Assembly (NCBI RefSeq): GCF_020510625.1
Contig: NZ_CP075191.1
Coordinates: 3,449,501-3,513,500 of the forward strand
DNA: 64,000 bases
Direction: 5' to 3'
From: Ferribacterium limneticum
Lineage (GTDB): Bacteria > Pseudomonadota > Gammaproteobacteria > Burkholderiales > Rhodocyclaceae
Shown: in pieces, positions 9,476 to 18,400 of the stretch
Position numbering within the stretch: position 1 is the stretch's first letter
Layout of the letters: each line of letters starts with the position of its first letter
Notes under the pieces: model-generated
The model's database searches: none
What the model was told of the DNA's origin: nothing
Seen by the model: the letters and a program-made list of their open reading frames with translations, nothing else
Translations under genes and position numbers: made by a program

Positions 9476-10090
9476 ATGCTGCTGCCAGAATTCTTTGCCC
9501 GAATCCCGACGATCACTTTACGCGACCCGCTGGCCGAGTTGCTTGGTGCGGCCGAAGGCGGGCTGATCGAATATGCCTTTGCCGATGCCGTCAAACTGGC
9601 CGGGCATTCCTGCCCTACCGTGGCCGGGGCGTGGCTGATGAGCGTCCGGGCGCTGCGCGAACTCTACGGCAGCGAAACGCCGGTTCGCGGCAATATCGCC
9701 GTTACCCTGCACGAGAATGTCGACAGCGGCGTGGCCGGCGTGATTGCCAGTATCGCCACGCTATTGACCGGCGCGGCCGGCGACGGGGGCTTCAAGGGAC
9801 TGGGCGGTCAACATGTGCGGCGCGGCCTGCTCAAATTTGGCGCTGCCGATGTTGCCGGCCTGCGTTTCAGACGCCTCGACACTGGCGCCGCGGTCGACTG
9901 TGCTTTTCGGCCGCAACGGGTCGCCGCCGATCCCCGGCTCGGCGAATTGATGTCGGCCGTCATCAGCGGCGTAGCCAGCAACGACGAGCGCGAACTGTTC
10001 GGCAAGCTCTGGCAGGCGCGGGTCCAATCCCTGCTGCTCGAACACGGCGACGATCCGGCCGTTATCGAAATTCAGCGCCTCCCCGCTTAA
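9476..10090 (+). CDS. FmdE-family protein
   Basis: A 204-residue protein with the FmdE (formylmethanofuran dehydrogenase subunit E-like) fold: KLAGHSCPTVAGAWLM near residues 39-54 holds the conserved His-Cys pair that binds metal in the family, followed by a VRGNIAVTLHENVDSG segment. No Fmd/Fwd subunits are nearby, so it is not part of methanofuran metabolism. The start is ATG 9476, behind a clear AAAGGAGAT ribosome-binding site 6 bp upstream, rather than the in-frame start at 9269 that lies inside the response-regulator gene. Role unknown; metal or cofactor handling is a guess. Confidence 0.75.
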   Translation: MLLPEFFARIPTITLRDPLAELLGAAEGGLIEYAFADAVKLAGHSCPTVAGAWLMSVRALRELYGSETPVRGNIAVTLHENVDSGVAGVIASIATLLTGAAGDGGFKGLGGQHVRRGLLKFGAADVAGLRFRRLDTGAAVDCAFRPQRVAADPRLGELMSAVISGVASNDERELFGKLWQARVQSLLLEHGDDPAVIEIQRLPA

Positions 10091-10173
10091 GGGGAACGAC
10101 CACCGGCGGGGCTGAGCTTCCCGCCGCCGGTCATATCGTCAAACGCTTCGCCCGAACAGCGCTGCAGCCGGCC

Positions 10174-11295
10174 TCAGGCCATCGCTTCCCGCATGACGGT
10201 TTCGAAGCGCTCGACGACCACCGCCCAGTGGTGGGGCAACATGGAATCCCGGGCCGCCGCACCGAGTAGCGGCAGACGCTCCGCATCCGAAACCATATCC
10301 AGGGCGACACGTTTGTAGCCGTCTTCATCACCCGGCGCCACCAGGCGACCGTTCTCGCCATCAACGATCAACTCGGCCGCCGCCGCGCTGCGGTAGGCCA
10401 GCACCGGCAAGCCACTGGCCATCGCCTCGGCCACCACGTTGCCATAGGTTTCGGTCAGGCTCGGGAAGAGGAAGAAATCGGCACTGGCGTAGTGGGCAGC
10501 CAGATCCTCGCCGAGCCGCATGCCGGCGAAATGATGATCAGGGTGGTCGCTGGCCAGTTGTTTGGCCGAAGGGCCATCGCCGACCCAGATCATTTTTGCC
10601 TTGGGATGCCAGACCTGGATGGCGGCAAAGCTTTTCTCGACCAGGGCCAGGTTCTTTTCGGCAGCCATTCGCCCGACATAGAGACAGGCCGGACCTTCGC
10701 CCGCCACGCCCCAACTGCTGCGCAAGGCGGCGCTGCGCCGGGCCGGGTCGAACAGCGTGGTATCGACGCCGCGACCGACGACACGCACACCGCTCAGCCC
10801 CTCGCCGGCCAGATCGGCGGCCAGCGCCGCGGTCGGCACCATTGTCGCCAATGTCCGCCGATGCAGGGTGCGCAAATAGGCGGCCAGGGCCGGGCGCATC
10901 CAGCCCAGGCCGTAATGCACGCTGTAGCGGTCGAAATTGGTATGGAATCCGGAAGTCACCGGAATGCCCAGGCGCCGGGCGACACTGACGGCTGACCAGC
11001 CGAGCGGCCCTTCGGTCACCACATGAACCAGATCGGGCCGGTTCTGCCGCCATTGCCGCGCCAGCCGGCGCCCGGCCGGCAAGCCGAAACGCAGGCCGGG
11101 ATAGCCCGGCAAGGGGAAGCCGGGCAGGGTCAGTTCATGCTCGCTGCTCGCATCGGCCTTGCCCTGGCTCGGCCGGATGACGCTGACCCGGTGGCCGCGC
11201 TCGCGCAGGCCGCCGACCAGGCGGCCGACAGTCATGGCCACGCCGTTGACCTCGGGCGGAAAGGTTTCAGTCACGAAGGCAATGGCGATGGACAT
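10174..11295 (-). CDS. GT4-type glycosyltransferase (possible lipid glycosyltransferase)
   Basis: A 373-residue GT-B glycosyltransferase. The N-terminal acceptor domain begins ETFPPEVNGVAMTVGRLV. The nucleotide-sugar domain has the E-x7-E motif in LTETYGNVVAEAMASGLPV. It resembles bacterial GT4 enzymes that transfer sugars to diacylglycerol or phosphatidylinositol. Its ATG at 11295 overlaps the stop of the DgkA-type gene (TGATG), so they are co-translated. A second, related enzyme lies at 13186-14367 beside a PlcP-like phosphoesterase, which favours a glycolipid role. Acceptor and sugar are not evident from sequence. Confidence 0.85.
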   Translation of the reverse strand: MSIAIAFVTETFPPEVNGVAMTVGRLVGGLRERGHRVSVIRPSQGKADASSEHELTLPGFPLPGYPGLRFGLPAGRRLARQWRQNRPDLVHVVTEGPLGWSAVSVARRLGIPVTSGFHTNFDRYSVHYGLGWMRPALAAYLRTLHRRTLATMVPTAALAADLAGEGLSGVRVVGRGVDTTLFDPARRSAALRSSWGVAGEGPACLYVGRMAAEKNLALVEKSFAAIQVWHPKAKMIWVGDGPSAKQLASDHPDHHFAGMRLGEDLAAHYASADFFLFPSLTETYGNVVAEAMASGLPVLAYRSAAAAELIVDGENGRLVAPGDEDGYKRVALDMVSDAERLPLLGAAARDSMLPHHWAVVVERFETVMREAMA

Positions 11296-11711
11296 CAGAC
11301 CTTCTCCAGCAAGACGCAAACCCAGACCACGATGACCATGAGCAGGGAAATAAGCACGGCGGCGCTGCCGATATCCTTGGCCCGCTTGGCCAGCCGGTGG
11401 TTTTCCAGGCTGACGCGGTCGACCACCGCTTCGATGGCCGAATTGAGCAGTTCGACGACCAGCACCAGCAGCACGGCAGCGATCATCAAGCCACGCCCGA
11501 GCCACGACACCGGCAACAGGAAGGCGGTCGGAATCAGCAGTACGGCCAGCCACACCTCCTGGCGAAAAGCGTCTTCGCAAAGATAGGCCGCCTTCAGGCC
11601 GGCCATCGAGTAACTGAGCGCATTCCAGACGCGGCGCAGACCGGTCTTGCCCTTGAAGGGGGATTCGTTGGCCGGATCGAGGCCCAGATCGTGCGAAGAG
11701 GGTTCTGGCAT
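11295..11711 (-). CDS. dgkA: Diacylglycerol kinase (DgkA type)
   Basis: Phosphorylates diacylglycerol to phosphatidic acid at the inner membrane. The 138-residue protein has the three-helix DgkA layout and the signature VELLNSAIEAVVDRVS (E-x-x-N-x-A-I-E-x-x-V-D) followed by AKDIGSAAVLI. The start is ATG 11711 with a GGAGATGTC-containing leader. The downstream glycosyltransferase overlaps its stop codon. In this context it could recycle diacylglycerol released by lipid turnover or competed for by the glycosyltransferase. Confidence 0.92.
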   Translation of the reverse strand: MPEPSSHDLGLDPANESPFKGKTGLRRVWNALSYSMAGLKAAYLCEDAFRQEVWLAVLLIPTAFLLPVSWLGRGLMIAAVLLVLVVELLNSAIEAVVDRVSLENHRLAKRAKDIGSAAVLISLLMVIVVWVCVLLEKV

Positions 11712-11769
11712 GACATCTCCGTAAAAGCACTTACGTTAGTCACGCTTGGCTAAGCTTTGATGACAAGCA

Positions 11770-11787
11770 GCGTCACGGAGATGTCAC
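11770..11787 (+). promoter_or_regulatory. Candidate Pho box in divergent dgkA / outer-membrane-protein promoter
   Basis: GCGTCACGGAGATGTCAC reads as two CTGTCAC-like half-sites spaced by 4 bp (11-bp period), matching 11 of 14 half-site bases of the PhoB consensus. It lies between dgkA (leftward) and the 11813 gene (rightward). The site is close to the rightward start codon, so it would more easily serve dgkA. Tentative; found by eye. Confidence 0.35.
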
Positions 11788-11812
11788 AATCACGCCCTAA
11801 CCTTGATCGGCT

Positions 11813-12508
11813 ATGCCTTTTCCCATGCGCCTGACACCGCTTCTTTTCATTCTGCTCGCCGCCATTCCGGCCGCCCATGCCGCCCGGCCGATGATCACCG
11901 ACGACGCCCGGCTGACCGATGCCGGCGCCTGTCAGGTCGAATCCTGGGTGCATCTGCACGGCAAGCAGCGCGAACTGTGGACCCTGCCCGCCTGCAACCC
12001 CGGTGGCAATTTCGAACTGACCCTCGGCGGGGCGCTGGCCTACACCAACAGTCATCAGGACAGCGGCGCCACGGTGATCCAGGGCAAGACCCTGTTCAAG
12101 CCGCTGGAGACCAACGGCTACGGCATCGGCCTGGCCGCCGGTTATTCGACACAGCCGGGCAACAGCCATTCGGGAAACCCGTATTTCTACGTGCCGGTCA
12201 GTTTTTCACTGGCCGACGACCGCCTGGTCATCCATACCAATCTCGGCTACACCCGCGAGCGTGAAAACAAGGAAAACCGCCTGACCTGGGGCCTCGGCAG
12301 CGAAACGCAACTGGCCGCGCAAACCTGGCTGATCGCCGAGAGTTATGGCCAGGACAAGGGCAACCCGTTCTTCCAGGTCGGCATCCGCCACTGGATCGTG
12401 CCCAACCACGTGCAGATCGACACCACCTACGGCAGCCAGTTTGGCCATGTCAGTGAGCAGCACTGGTTTTCCATCGGCCTGCGGCTGATCTCGCCGAAAT
12501 TGTTCTAA
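11813..12508 (+). CDS. Exported protein, probable outer-membrane beta-barrel
   Basis: A 231-residue protein with a Sec signal peptide (LTPLLFILLAAIPAAHAA; cleavage probably after AHA). The mature part is rich in alternating polar/aromatic strands and ends in an aromatic residue (LISPKLF), as in outer-membrane barrels. It opens with RPMITDDARLTDAGACQVES, a segment shared with uncharacterised periplasmic or outer-membrane proteins. ATG 11825 (MRLTPL) is an alternative start. No family function is recognised. Confidence 0.65.
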   Translation: MPFPMRLTPLLFILLAAIPAAHAARPMITDDARLTDAGACQVESWVHLHGKQRELWTLPACNPGGNFELTLGGALAYTNSHQDSGATVIQGKTLFKPLETNGYGIGLAAGYSTQPGNSHSGNPYFYVPVSFSLADDRLVIHTNLGYTRERENKENRLTWGLGSETQLAAQTWLIAESYGQDKGNPFFQVGIRHWIVPNHVQIDTTYGSQFGHVSEQHWFSIGLRLISPKLF

Positions 12509-12601
12509 ACCCACTGTCTCCGATTTGTAATAAAACCGAAAAGAGCCTGGCCCGGGCGCCGTGATAAAACAGCGGCCTGCATTTACTCAGGATCCTGAAC
12601 C

Positions 12602-12976
12602 ATGATTTTCTTCGAACTCTTCGCCCACAACCCGACCATGATTCAAGTCCCGGCCGGACAAGCCCTGTTCCGCGAAGGTGAAGAAGGACGCATGATGTTC
12701 GTGCTGGCCACCGGCTCGGCCGAGGTCGTGGTCAATAACCGGGTCGTCGAAACCCTGCAGCACGGCAGCATCGTCGGCGAAATCGGCATCGTCATGCCCG
12801 GCCCCCGCTCAGCCAGCGTCGTGGCAGCGACCGACTGCGAATTTGTCGCCGTCGATGAAAAACGCTTCCAGTTCCTGGTCCAGCAAACCCCGTTCTTCGC
12901 CACCCAGGTCATGCGCGTCATGGCTGAACGCCTGCGCAACCTGAATCACCTGATCGAACCGGTCGAAGATATCTGA
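12602..12976 (+). CDS. Single-domain cyclic-nucleotide-binding (Crp-like) protein
   Basis: A 124-residue protein consisting only of a cNMP-binding jelly roll: QALFREGEEGRMMFVLATGSAEV, then GSIVGEIGIVMPGPRSASVVA (the phosphate-binding cassette region with E and R positions) and the C helix. There is no helix-turn-helix, so it is not a stand-alone transcription factor. The cassette reads GEIG...PRSA, similar to nucleotide-binding members, so ligand binding is plausible. A partner protein is not apparent; the flanking genes are unrelated. Confidence 0.8.
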   Translation: MIFFELFAHNPTMIQVPAGQALFREGEEGRMMFVLATGSAEVVVNNRVVETLQHGSIVGEIGIVMPGPRSASVVAATDCEFVAVDEKRFQFLVQQTPFFATQVMRVMAERLRNLNHLIEPVEDI

Positions 12977-12979
12977 GCG

Positions 12980-13174
12980 TCAGCCTTCAGTCTGCGCCCG
13001 GAATTCACCGCACCAGGCGTGCAGGCTGACAATCGGGAAACGCCAGTGGTGGGTTTCCTTCGGCGAGCTTTCGCCGGCAAAGATGGGCGGAAAACGGTGG
13101 CAGGCGCCGGTCAACGCATCAACCGCCCGGAAGTAGCGGCAAGCGCTACAAGCTTGTTCAAATTGTTCGCTCAT
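12980..13174 (-). CDS. Small cysteine-containing protein (64 aa), unknown
   Basis: Starts MSEQFEQACSACRYF. Cysteines in CSAC, GACHRFPP and HAWCGEF give four potential metal ligands, suggesting a small zinc or iron-sulfur protein. The start at 13174 is chosen because the upstream extension lacks conservation features. It ends only 4 bp from the convergent cyclic-nucleotide-binding gene and lies 12 bp downstream of the glycosyltransferase stop, so it may be the last gene of the plcP-agt transcript. Function unknown. Confidence 0.55.
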   Translation of the reverse strand: MSEQFEQACSACRYFRAVDALTGACHRFPPIFAGESSPKETHHWRFPIVSLHAWCGEFRAQTEG

Positions 13175-13185
13175 GACCCATTCAA

Positions 13186-14367
13186 TCACGCCGTTGCGGT
13201 GAGTGGCGTTTCCTCGGCAAAGTTTACCCCGGCCAGTTGCCCGTAAAGCCGGGCCAGCCGCTCCGCCATGGCCACATCGGTCCATTCGCGAGCGTAGATC
13301 GGCGCTTCGTCATTGAGGTGGCGCCAGGCCGCCGGATGATTGAGGAAATGGCCGAGCGTTTCACCGAAGGCTTTGGGCTCGGCCGGCGGCGAAAAGGCGC
13401 CGCGCCCGGGTGCCAGGATGTCCGTCGTCCCCATTTCGGAGAGAGCGATCACCGGCACCCCGGCGGCCATGGCCTCAAGCAGGACCAGCCCCTGCGTTTC
13501 GGTACGCGAAGCGAAAACGAAGACATCAGCGGCCGCGTAGCAGTCCGGCAAGGCCTGCTTGCGATCGAGATAGCCGATGAAAATGACCGAGTCCTGCACG
13601 CCCAAGGCCGCTGTCTGCGCCTTCAGGTCGTGCATCGCGGGGCCTTCGCCGGCGATCACCAGCAGGGTGTCGGTCCGCATCTGCCGGGCGTGAACCAGGG
13701 CTTCGAGCAGGAATCCGATGTTCTTTTCATGCGCCACGCGCCCGACGAACAGCGCCACCGGCCGCTCCTCGGCAATCCCATGCCGGCGGCGGAAGGCGAG
13801 GCCGTCGCCCCCGGCAAACTGGGCCATCGGGATACCGGTCGGCAGCACATGCATGGGCGAGGTCACGCCATAGGTATCCAGTCGCTGGCGCATGGCCGTC
13901 GACGGCACGATCACCGCATCGAGTTGGTTGCATTGCCGGCGCGAGAAGGCACGCGCCTGACCGCGCAGCCAGCCCGAAGGAATGAAGCGGGCGTAATGCT
14001 GCAGATATTCCTCGAACAGCGTGTGATAGGTGGCCACCACTGGCAAACCCAGTGTCCGTGCGGCTTTCAGGCCGGCATAGTGAGCAATGAAAGGGGTCTG
14101 GACATGGATCAGATCGCAATCCCTGGCTGCCTCCAGCACCGCCCGGTGCATCGCCCGCCAACCGACCAGACGATCTTCCGGGTCGCCCAAAACCGGCCGG
14201 CCGGGGACACGAATGATGCCAGCCTCCTCGGCTTCATCGCCATAGCGCGGCACGACCAGCCGGACCTCGACGCCCTGCGCCGCCAGCGTCCGCCGGAAGG
14301 TTTCGATGGAGGTTGAAACGCCATTGACACGCGGAAAATAGACATCAGAAACCATCAGTACGCGCAT
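13186..14367 (-). CDS. GT4 glycosyltransferase, Agt-like (partner of PlcP)
   Basis: A 393-residue GT-B enzyme beginning MRVLMVSDVYFPRVNGVSTS. The C-terminal donor domain contains LFVGRVAHEKN and the E-x7-E motif in SRTETQGLVLLEAMAAGVPV. The start at 14367 lies one base from the stop of the metallophosphoesterase gene, so the two are an operon. In alphaproteobacteria and some others the pair PlcP-Agt degrades phospholipid to diacylglycerol and glycosylates it when phosphate is scarce. That role here is inferred from the pairing and fold, not proven. Confidence 0.85.
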   Translation of the reverse strand: MRVLMVSDVYFPRVNGVSTSIETFRRTLAAQGVEVRLVVPRYGDEAEEAGIIRVPGRPVLGDPEDRLVGWRAMHRAVLEAARDCDLIHVQTPFIAHYAGLKAARTLGLPVVATYHTLFEEYLQHYARFIPSGWLRGQARAFSRRQCNQLDAVIVPSTAMRQRLDTYGVTSPMHVLPTGIPMAQFAGGDGLAFRRRHGIAEERPVALFVGRVAHEKNIGFLLEALVHARQMRTDTLLVIAGEGPAMHDLKAQTAALGVQDSVIFIGYLDRKQALPDCYAAADVFVFASRTETQGLVLLEAMAAGVPVIALSEMGTTDILAPGRGAFSPPAEPKAFGETLGHFLNHPAAWRHLNDEAPIYAREWTDVAMAERLARLYGQLAGVNFAEETPLTATA

Positions 14368-14368
14368 C

Positions 14369-15172
14369 TCACGCCTCCACTGTTTCAGCGACGGGCTCCG
14401 CCGCCGGGGCTGGCGCCGCCAGCATGCGGACCGGCTGCGACTCAACCCAGGTGACCAGTTCCAGCCGGCCGTCGAAGTGCTCGACGATGGCCGTGCAGGA
14501 ATCGACCCAGTCGCCGCAATTCACATAAGTCAGGCCATCGAGCTCGCGGATCGTCGCCCAATGGATGTGGCCGCAGATCACACCATCCAGCCCGCGCTCC
14601 CGGGCGTGGTGAATGGCCGATTCCTCGAAATCGAAAATGAAGGTCAGCGCCGTTTTGACCTTGCGCTTGGCATAGCCGGCCAGCGACCAGTAGCCGGGAA
14701 TGCCCAGCTTGCGCCGCCCCCACGACAACAGCGTGTTGATGCGTACCAGCAGTTCGTAGGCGTGGTCGCCAAGTACGGCGACCCAGCGATGATGGCGCGT
14801 CACCTGATCGAATTGGTCGCCGTGGATGAGCAGGAAGCGCCGGCCATCGGCGGTTTCATGGACCAGTTCATCGACGACTTCGACATCGCCGAAGACGATG
14901 CCGCAATACTCGCGCAGCACCTCGTCGTGGTTGCCGGGAATGAACACCACCCGGTCCCCATGCCGCGCCCGGCGCAGCAGTTTCTGGACCACGGTATTCT
15001 GGGCCTGCGACCAGTTGATGCTCCGGCTCATCGCCCAGAAATCGACGATATCACCGATCAGATAGGTCTGTTCGGCCGGATGCTCGCGCAGGAAATCAAG
15101 AAGTCTGTCCGCCTGGCACGCCCGCGTGCCAAGGTGGATGTCGGAGAGAAAAACGGATCTGACCTTGGGCAT
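14369..15172 (-). CDS. plcP: PlcP-like metallophosphoesterase (UDP-2,3-diacylglucosamine hydrolase-like)
   Basis: A 267-residue calcineurin-fold phosphoesterase. Metal-site motifs are complete: SDIHLGTR, GDIVDFW, GNHDE, and the HGDQFD and CGHIHWA blocks. The features TVVQKLLRRAR, HETADGRRFLLIHGDQFD and NCGDWVDSCTAIVEHFDG are those of the PlcP branch, which includes the Sinorhizobium phospholipase C that splits phosphatidylcholine during phosphate starvation, rather than those of housekeeping LpxH. It is immediately followed by a glycosyltransferase gene. An LpxH-like role is the alternative reading. Confidence 0.8.
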   Translation of the reverse strand: MPKVRSVFLSDIHLGTRACQADRLLDFLREHPAEQTYLIGDIVDFWAMSRSINWSQAQNTVVQKLLRRARHGDRVVFIPGNHDEVLREYCGIVFGDVEVVDELVHETADGRRFLLIHGDQFDQVTRHHRWVAVLGDHAYELLVRINTLLSWGRRKLGIPGYWSLAGYAKRKVKTALTFIFDFEESAIHHARERGLDGVICGHIHWATIRELDGLTYVNCGDWVDSCTAIVEHFDGRLELVTWVESQPVRMLAAPAPAAEPVAETVEA

Positions 15173-15204
15173 GTCCGCAAGATACGAACTGCCCGTGACC
15201 CGGA

Positions 15205-15222
15205 AGTTACGGCTTTGTTAAG
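15205..15222 (-). promoter_or_regulatory. Candidate degenerate Pho box upstream of plcP-agt
   Basis: On the minus strand, CTTAACAAAGCCGTAACTT shows two TAAC-centred half-sites with an 11-bp period, about 35 bp before the plcP start codon. Each is a weak match to CTGTCAT/CTGTAAC-type half-sites. Offered because the downstream genes look phosphate-regulated; weak by itself. Confidence 0.25.
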
Positions 15223-15348
15223 GTTTTGTTTCGACGGCGGCGGGTTGTCAGAACAGCAAGACGGGCGGAATTGCAGCATTCAACAATATTGAGTCCGGCA
15301 AACGGCTGCGGTGTGCCCATAACAGCCTGATACGACTTACAAGTTAAA

Positions 15349-15376
15349 TGGCCGCTTCCTGACCCTCAAGCGGCCA
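15349..15376 (-). terminator. Hairpin downstream of hsdR (possible weak terminator)
   Basis: TGGCCGCTT and AAGCGGCCA form a perfect 9-bp stem with a 10-nt loop, 34 bp beyond the hsdR stop. On the minus strand it is followed by ATTTAACTTG, only a short U-rich run, so termination may be weak or factor-assisted. Confidence 0.45.
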
Positions 15377-15409
15377 CTCTCTCGTTGCAACTTGTGATTC
15401 ACCCCGTGT

Positions 15410-18400
15410 TCATTCAGTGGGGTGCGCTGCGCGGATAGCGTCAAAAATCTCACGCGTCAATATCGGGAAGGCGGTGCGCTGGAAATCGCTGTCATCCATG
15501 TACCGAGTGACGATTTTGTCGTTCTCGGTCATCCGCTGAATCATCAAATCTTCGATCAGCTTGCGCACCCCCAGCTGGAACTTGTCCAGTGGGTTGGCCA
15601 TGGCAGTTTGAACCACCTGGCTGTTGCTGGTGGCCCGTGCCTTGATCTGGTCGAAGAACAGCCGATCCTCATCGGTGAAGGTCGTACCGAAACGCTCGTT
15701 GAGCACCTGGATGATCTCGGACAGCGGCGCCTTTTCTTCCTTGGCCTTGCCGGTGCCGACATCGGTGGGACTGTAGACGCCTTCCGGCTCGCCCACCTTG
15801 AGTTCAATCGGCCCGCTGGCTACGCGCTGCAAGCGGTAGTACTGCAACTCCACTTCGTTGCCGATCTTGACCACCGTGTTGTCATGGTCCAGCGGCAGGT
15901 GCGGCAGCAGGAAGCGCCCGTAGCTGTAGAGCATTTCCAGGTCCTGATCCGCGTAGGGCAGGATCTGGCTCAGGAACGAGTACATCCGCACATAGCCGCC
16001 CAACTTGTCGCGGAAGCTAGCACGCACCTCGTCATCCTCAATAGCCTTGAACCTATCCACCGCCGGTTGCAGGTGATGTTGCATATGGGCGTGATCGGCC
16101 GGGTTCTGCCGATCCGGCTGGCGGTAAAAAATGCGCGCAAAGGCCTCGACCTCGCTCCAGTGGTAAATCTGAAGCAGATCGAGCTCGTGCTTGATGCCGG
16201 GCAGCATGTCGGGATTGGCGGATTCCTGCAGGCTGGTGGAATCGAAATACGGCTTGAACGCAGCGTAGATCTCGTCGGGCTTGTTAACGAAGTCCAGGAC
16301 GAAGGGTTCGTCCTTGCCGGCGATCTTGCGATTCAGGCGCGAAAGAGTTTGCACCGCCTGCACGCCGTCCAGCCGCTTGTCCACGTACATCGCGCACAGC
16401 AGTGGCTGATCAAAGCCGGTCTGGTACTTGTTGGCCACCAGTAGCACTTGGTAATCGCTGGAGCCAAAGCGCTCTGGCAGTTGGCTTTCCGGAATGGGCT
16501 TGCCGGTGACAGCATCCGGGTTCATGCCCGGTTCGGTGTATTCGATGCCAGTGTCCGGGTCTTTCACCGTGCCGCTAAAGGCCACCAGCGAACGGATATC
16601 GGCGTAACCCTGTTCCTGAATATAGCGCTCGAAGGCCAGCTTGTAGCGCACCGCCTGGATGCGGCTGGCCGTTACCACCATCGCCTTGCCCCGCCCGCCG
16701 AGCCGATGCCGCACATGCTCGCGGAAGTGCTCGACCATCACTTCGGTCTTCTGCTCGATGTTGTGCGGGTGCAGCTCTTTGAACTTGGCCAGCGCCTTGG
16801 CGCCTTTCTTCTTCGGGATGGCGGGGTCGTCCTCCACCGTCTTCACAAACTTGAACCAGGTGCTGTAGGTCGTGTAGTTGCGCAGCACATCGAGGATGAA
16901 GCCTTCTTCGATGGCCTGGCGCATCGAATAGGTGTGGAAGGCCTCCGGTTTGCCGCTGCCACCTTCACGCCCGAACAGTTCCAGCGTCTTGCCCTTGGGT
17001 GTGGCGGTGAAGGCGAAGAAGCTCAGGTTCTGCTGCTGGCCACGCGAAGCCATGATCTGGTTGAGGTGATCTTCCCAATCCAGCGCGGCATCCTCATCCG
17101 TCACTCCCGCGTAGGCGGGAGCCCAGCTTGCCCCTCCTGGATTCCCGCCTGCGCTGGAATGACGTAAAGAATCGCCCAGAATGCTCTTCAGCTCGCGCGC
17201 GGTTTCTCCGGTCTGGCTGGAATGCGCTTCGTCCACGATCACCGCGTAGCGCCGGGCCGCAATAGCTGCCTGCCAAGCCTTGGCCTGTGCTTTCTCTTCG
17301 TCGCTGGCCTTGTCCTGATTCTCGGCTCCCGCCGCATGCAACAGGCCGCGCAGCACGAAGGGAAACTTCTGCAGCGTGGTGATGACGATCTTGGTCCCGT
17401 CGATCAGCGCATCGGCCAGTTGCTTGGCATCCTGATCGATAGCCTTGACCACGCCCTGCGCGTGCTCGATCTGGTAGATCGCATCTTGCAATTGCTTGTC
17501 CAGCACCTTGCGGTCGGTGATGACGATCACGCAGTCAAATACCTTCTGATCCTGCGCGTTGTGCAGGCTGGCCAGCCGGTGCGACAGCCACGAGATGCTG
17601 TTGGTCTTGCCGCTGCCCGCCGAGTGCTGGATCAGGTAATTGTGGCCAGCGCTTTCGGTGCGGGCCGCAGCCACCAGGGCGCGCACCGCGTCCAGCTGGT
17701 GGTAGCGCGGGAACACCATTTTTTCAGTGGTGACCAGCTTCTTGCCGCCCCGGCCATCGTCCACCTTCTGCTCGTCTTTTTCGATGAACAGAAAGTGCCC
17801 GAGGATGTCGAGAAAGCTGTCGCGTTGCAGCGTTTCCTGCCAGAAGTAGCCAGTCCGGTAGCCGCTGGCGTGTTGCGGGTTGCCCGCACCGCACTGAATC
17901 TGCCCCGGGTGGCTGCCCCGGTTGAAGGGCAGGAAGAAGGTCTTTTCCTTGGCCAGCCGAGTGGTCATCCACACTTCATCCGGGTCGGCGGCGAAGTGCA
18001 CCAACGCACGCTTCTTGAAATCGAACAGCGGCACGCGCGGATCGCGGTCGCTCTGGTATTGCTTCACCGCGTGCCGCCAGGTCTGGTGCGTGCCCGGGTT
18101 CTTCAGCTCGATGGTGGCCACCGGCAAGCCGTTGACTGCCAGCAACATGTCCACCGTGCTGTGGTCGCCGGGGTGGCAAGGCACCTGCCGCGTCACGGTG
18201 AGCTGGTTTTGTGCGTACAGCGCCAAAACATCCGGCGACAGCGCGTGCGCCGGCTTGAAATAGGCCAGCCGGAACAGCTTGCCGTAAAACTTGAAGCCGT
18301 GGCGCAGCACGTGCAGACTACCCTTGATCTCCAGCTCCTTGCCCAGCGCATCGAGCAACATGGCCTGCAAGTTGCCGCCGTGCTGCGCGGCCATCTCTGC

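Noticed and set aside
14369..15172. Calling the metallophosphoesterase LpxH outright
   Set aside because: Its motif set and the adjacent glycosyltransferase favour the PlcP branch; LpxH is kept only as the alternative.
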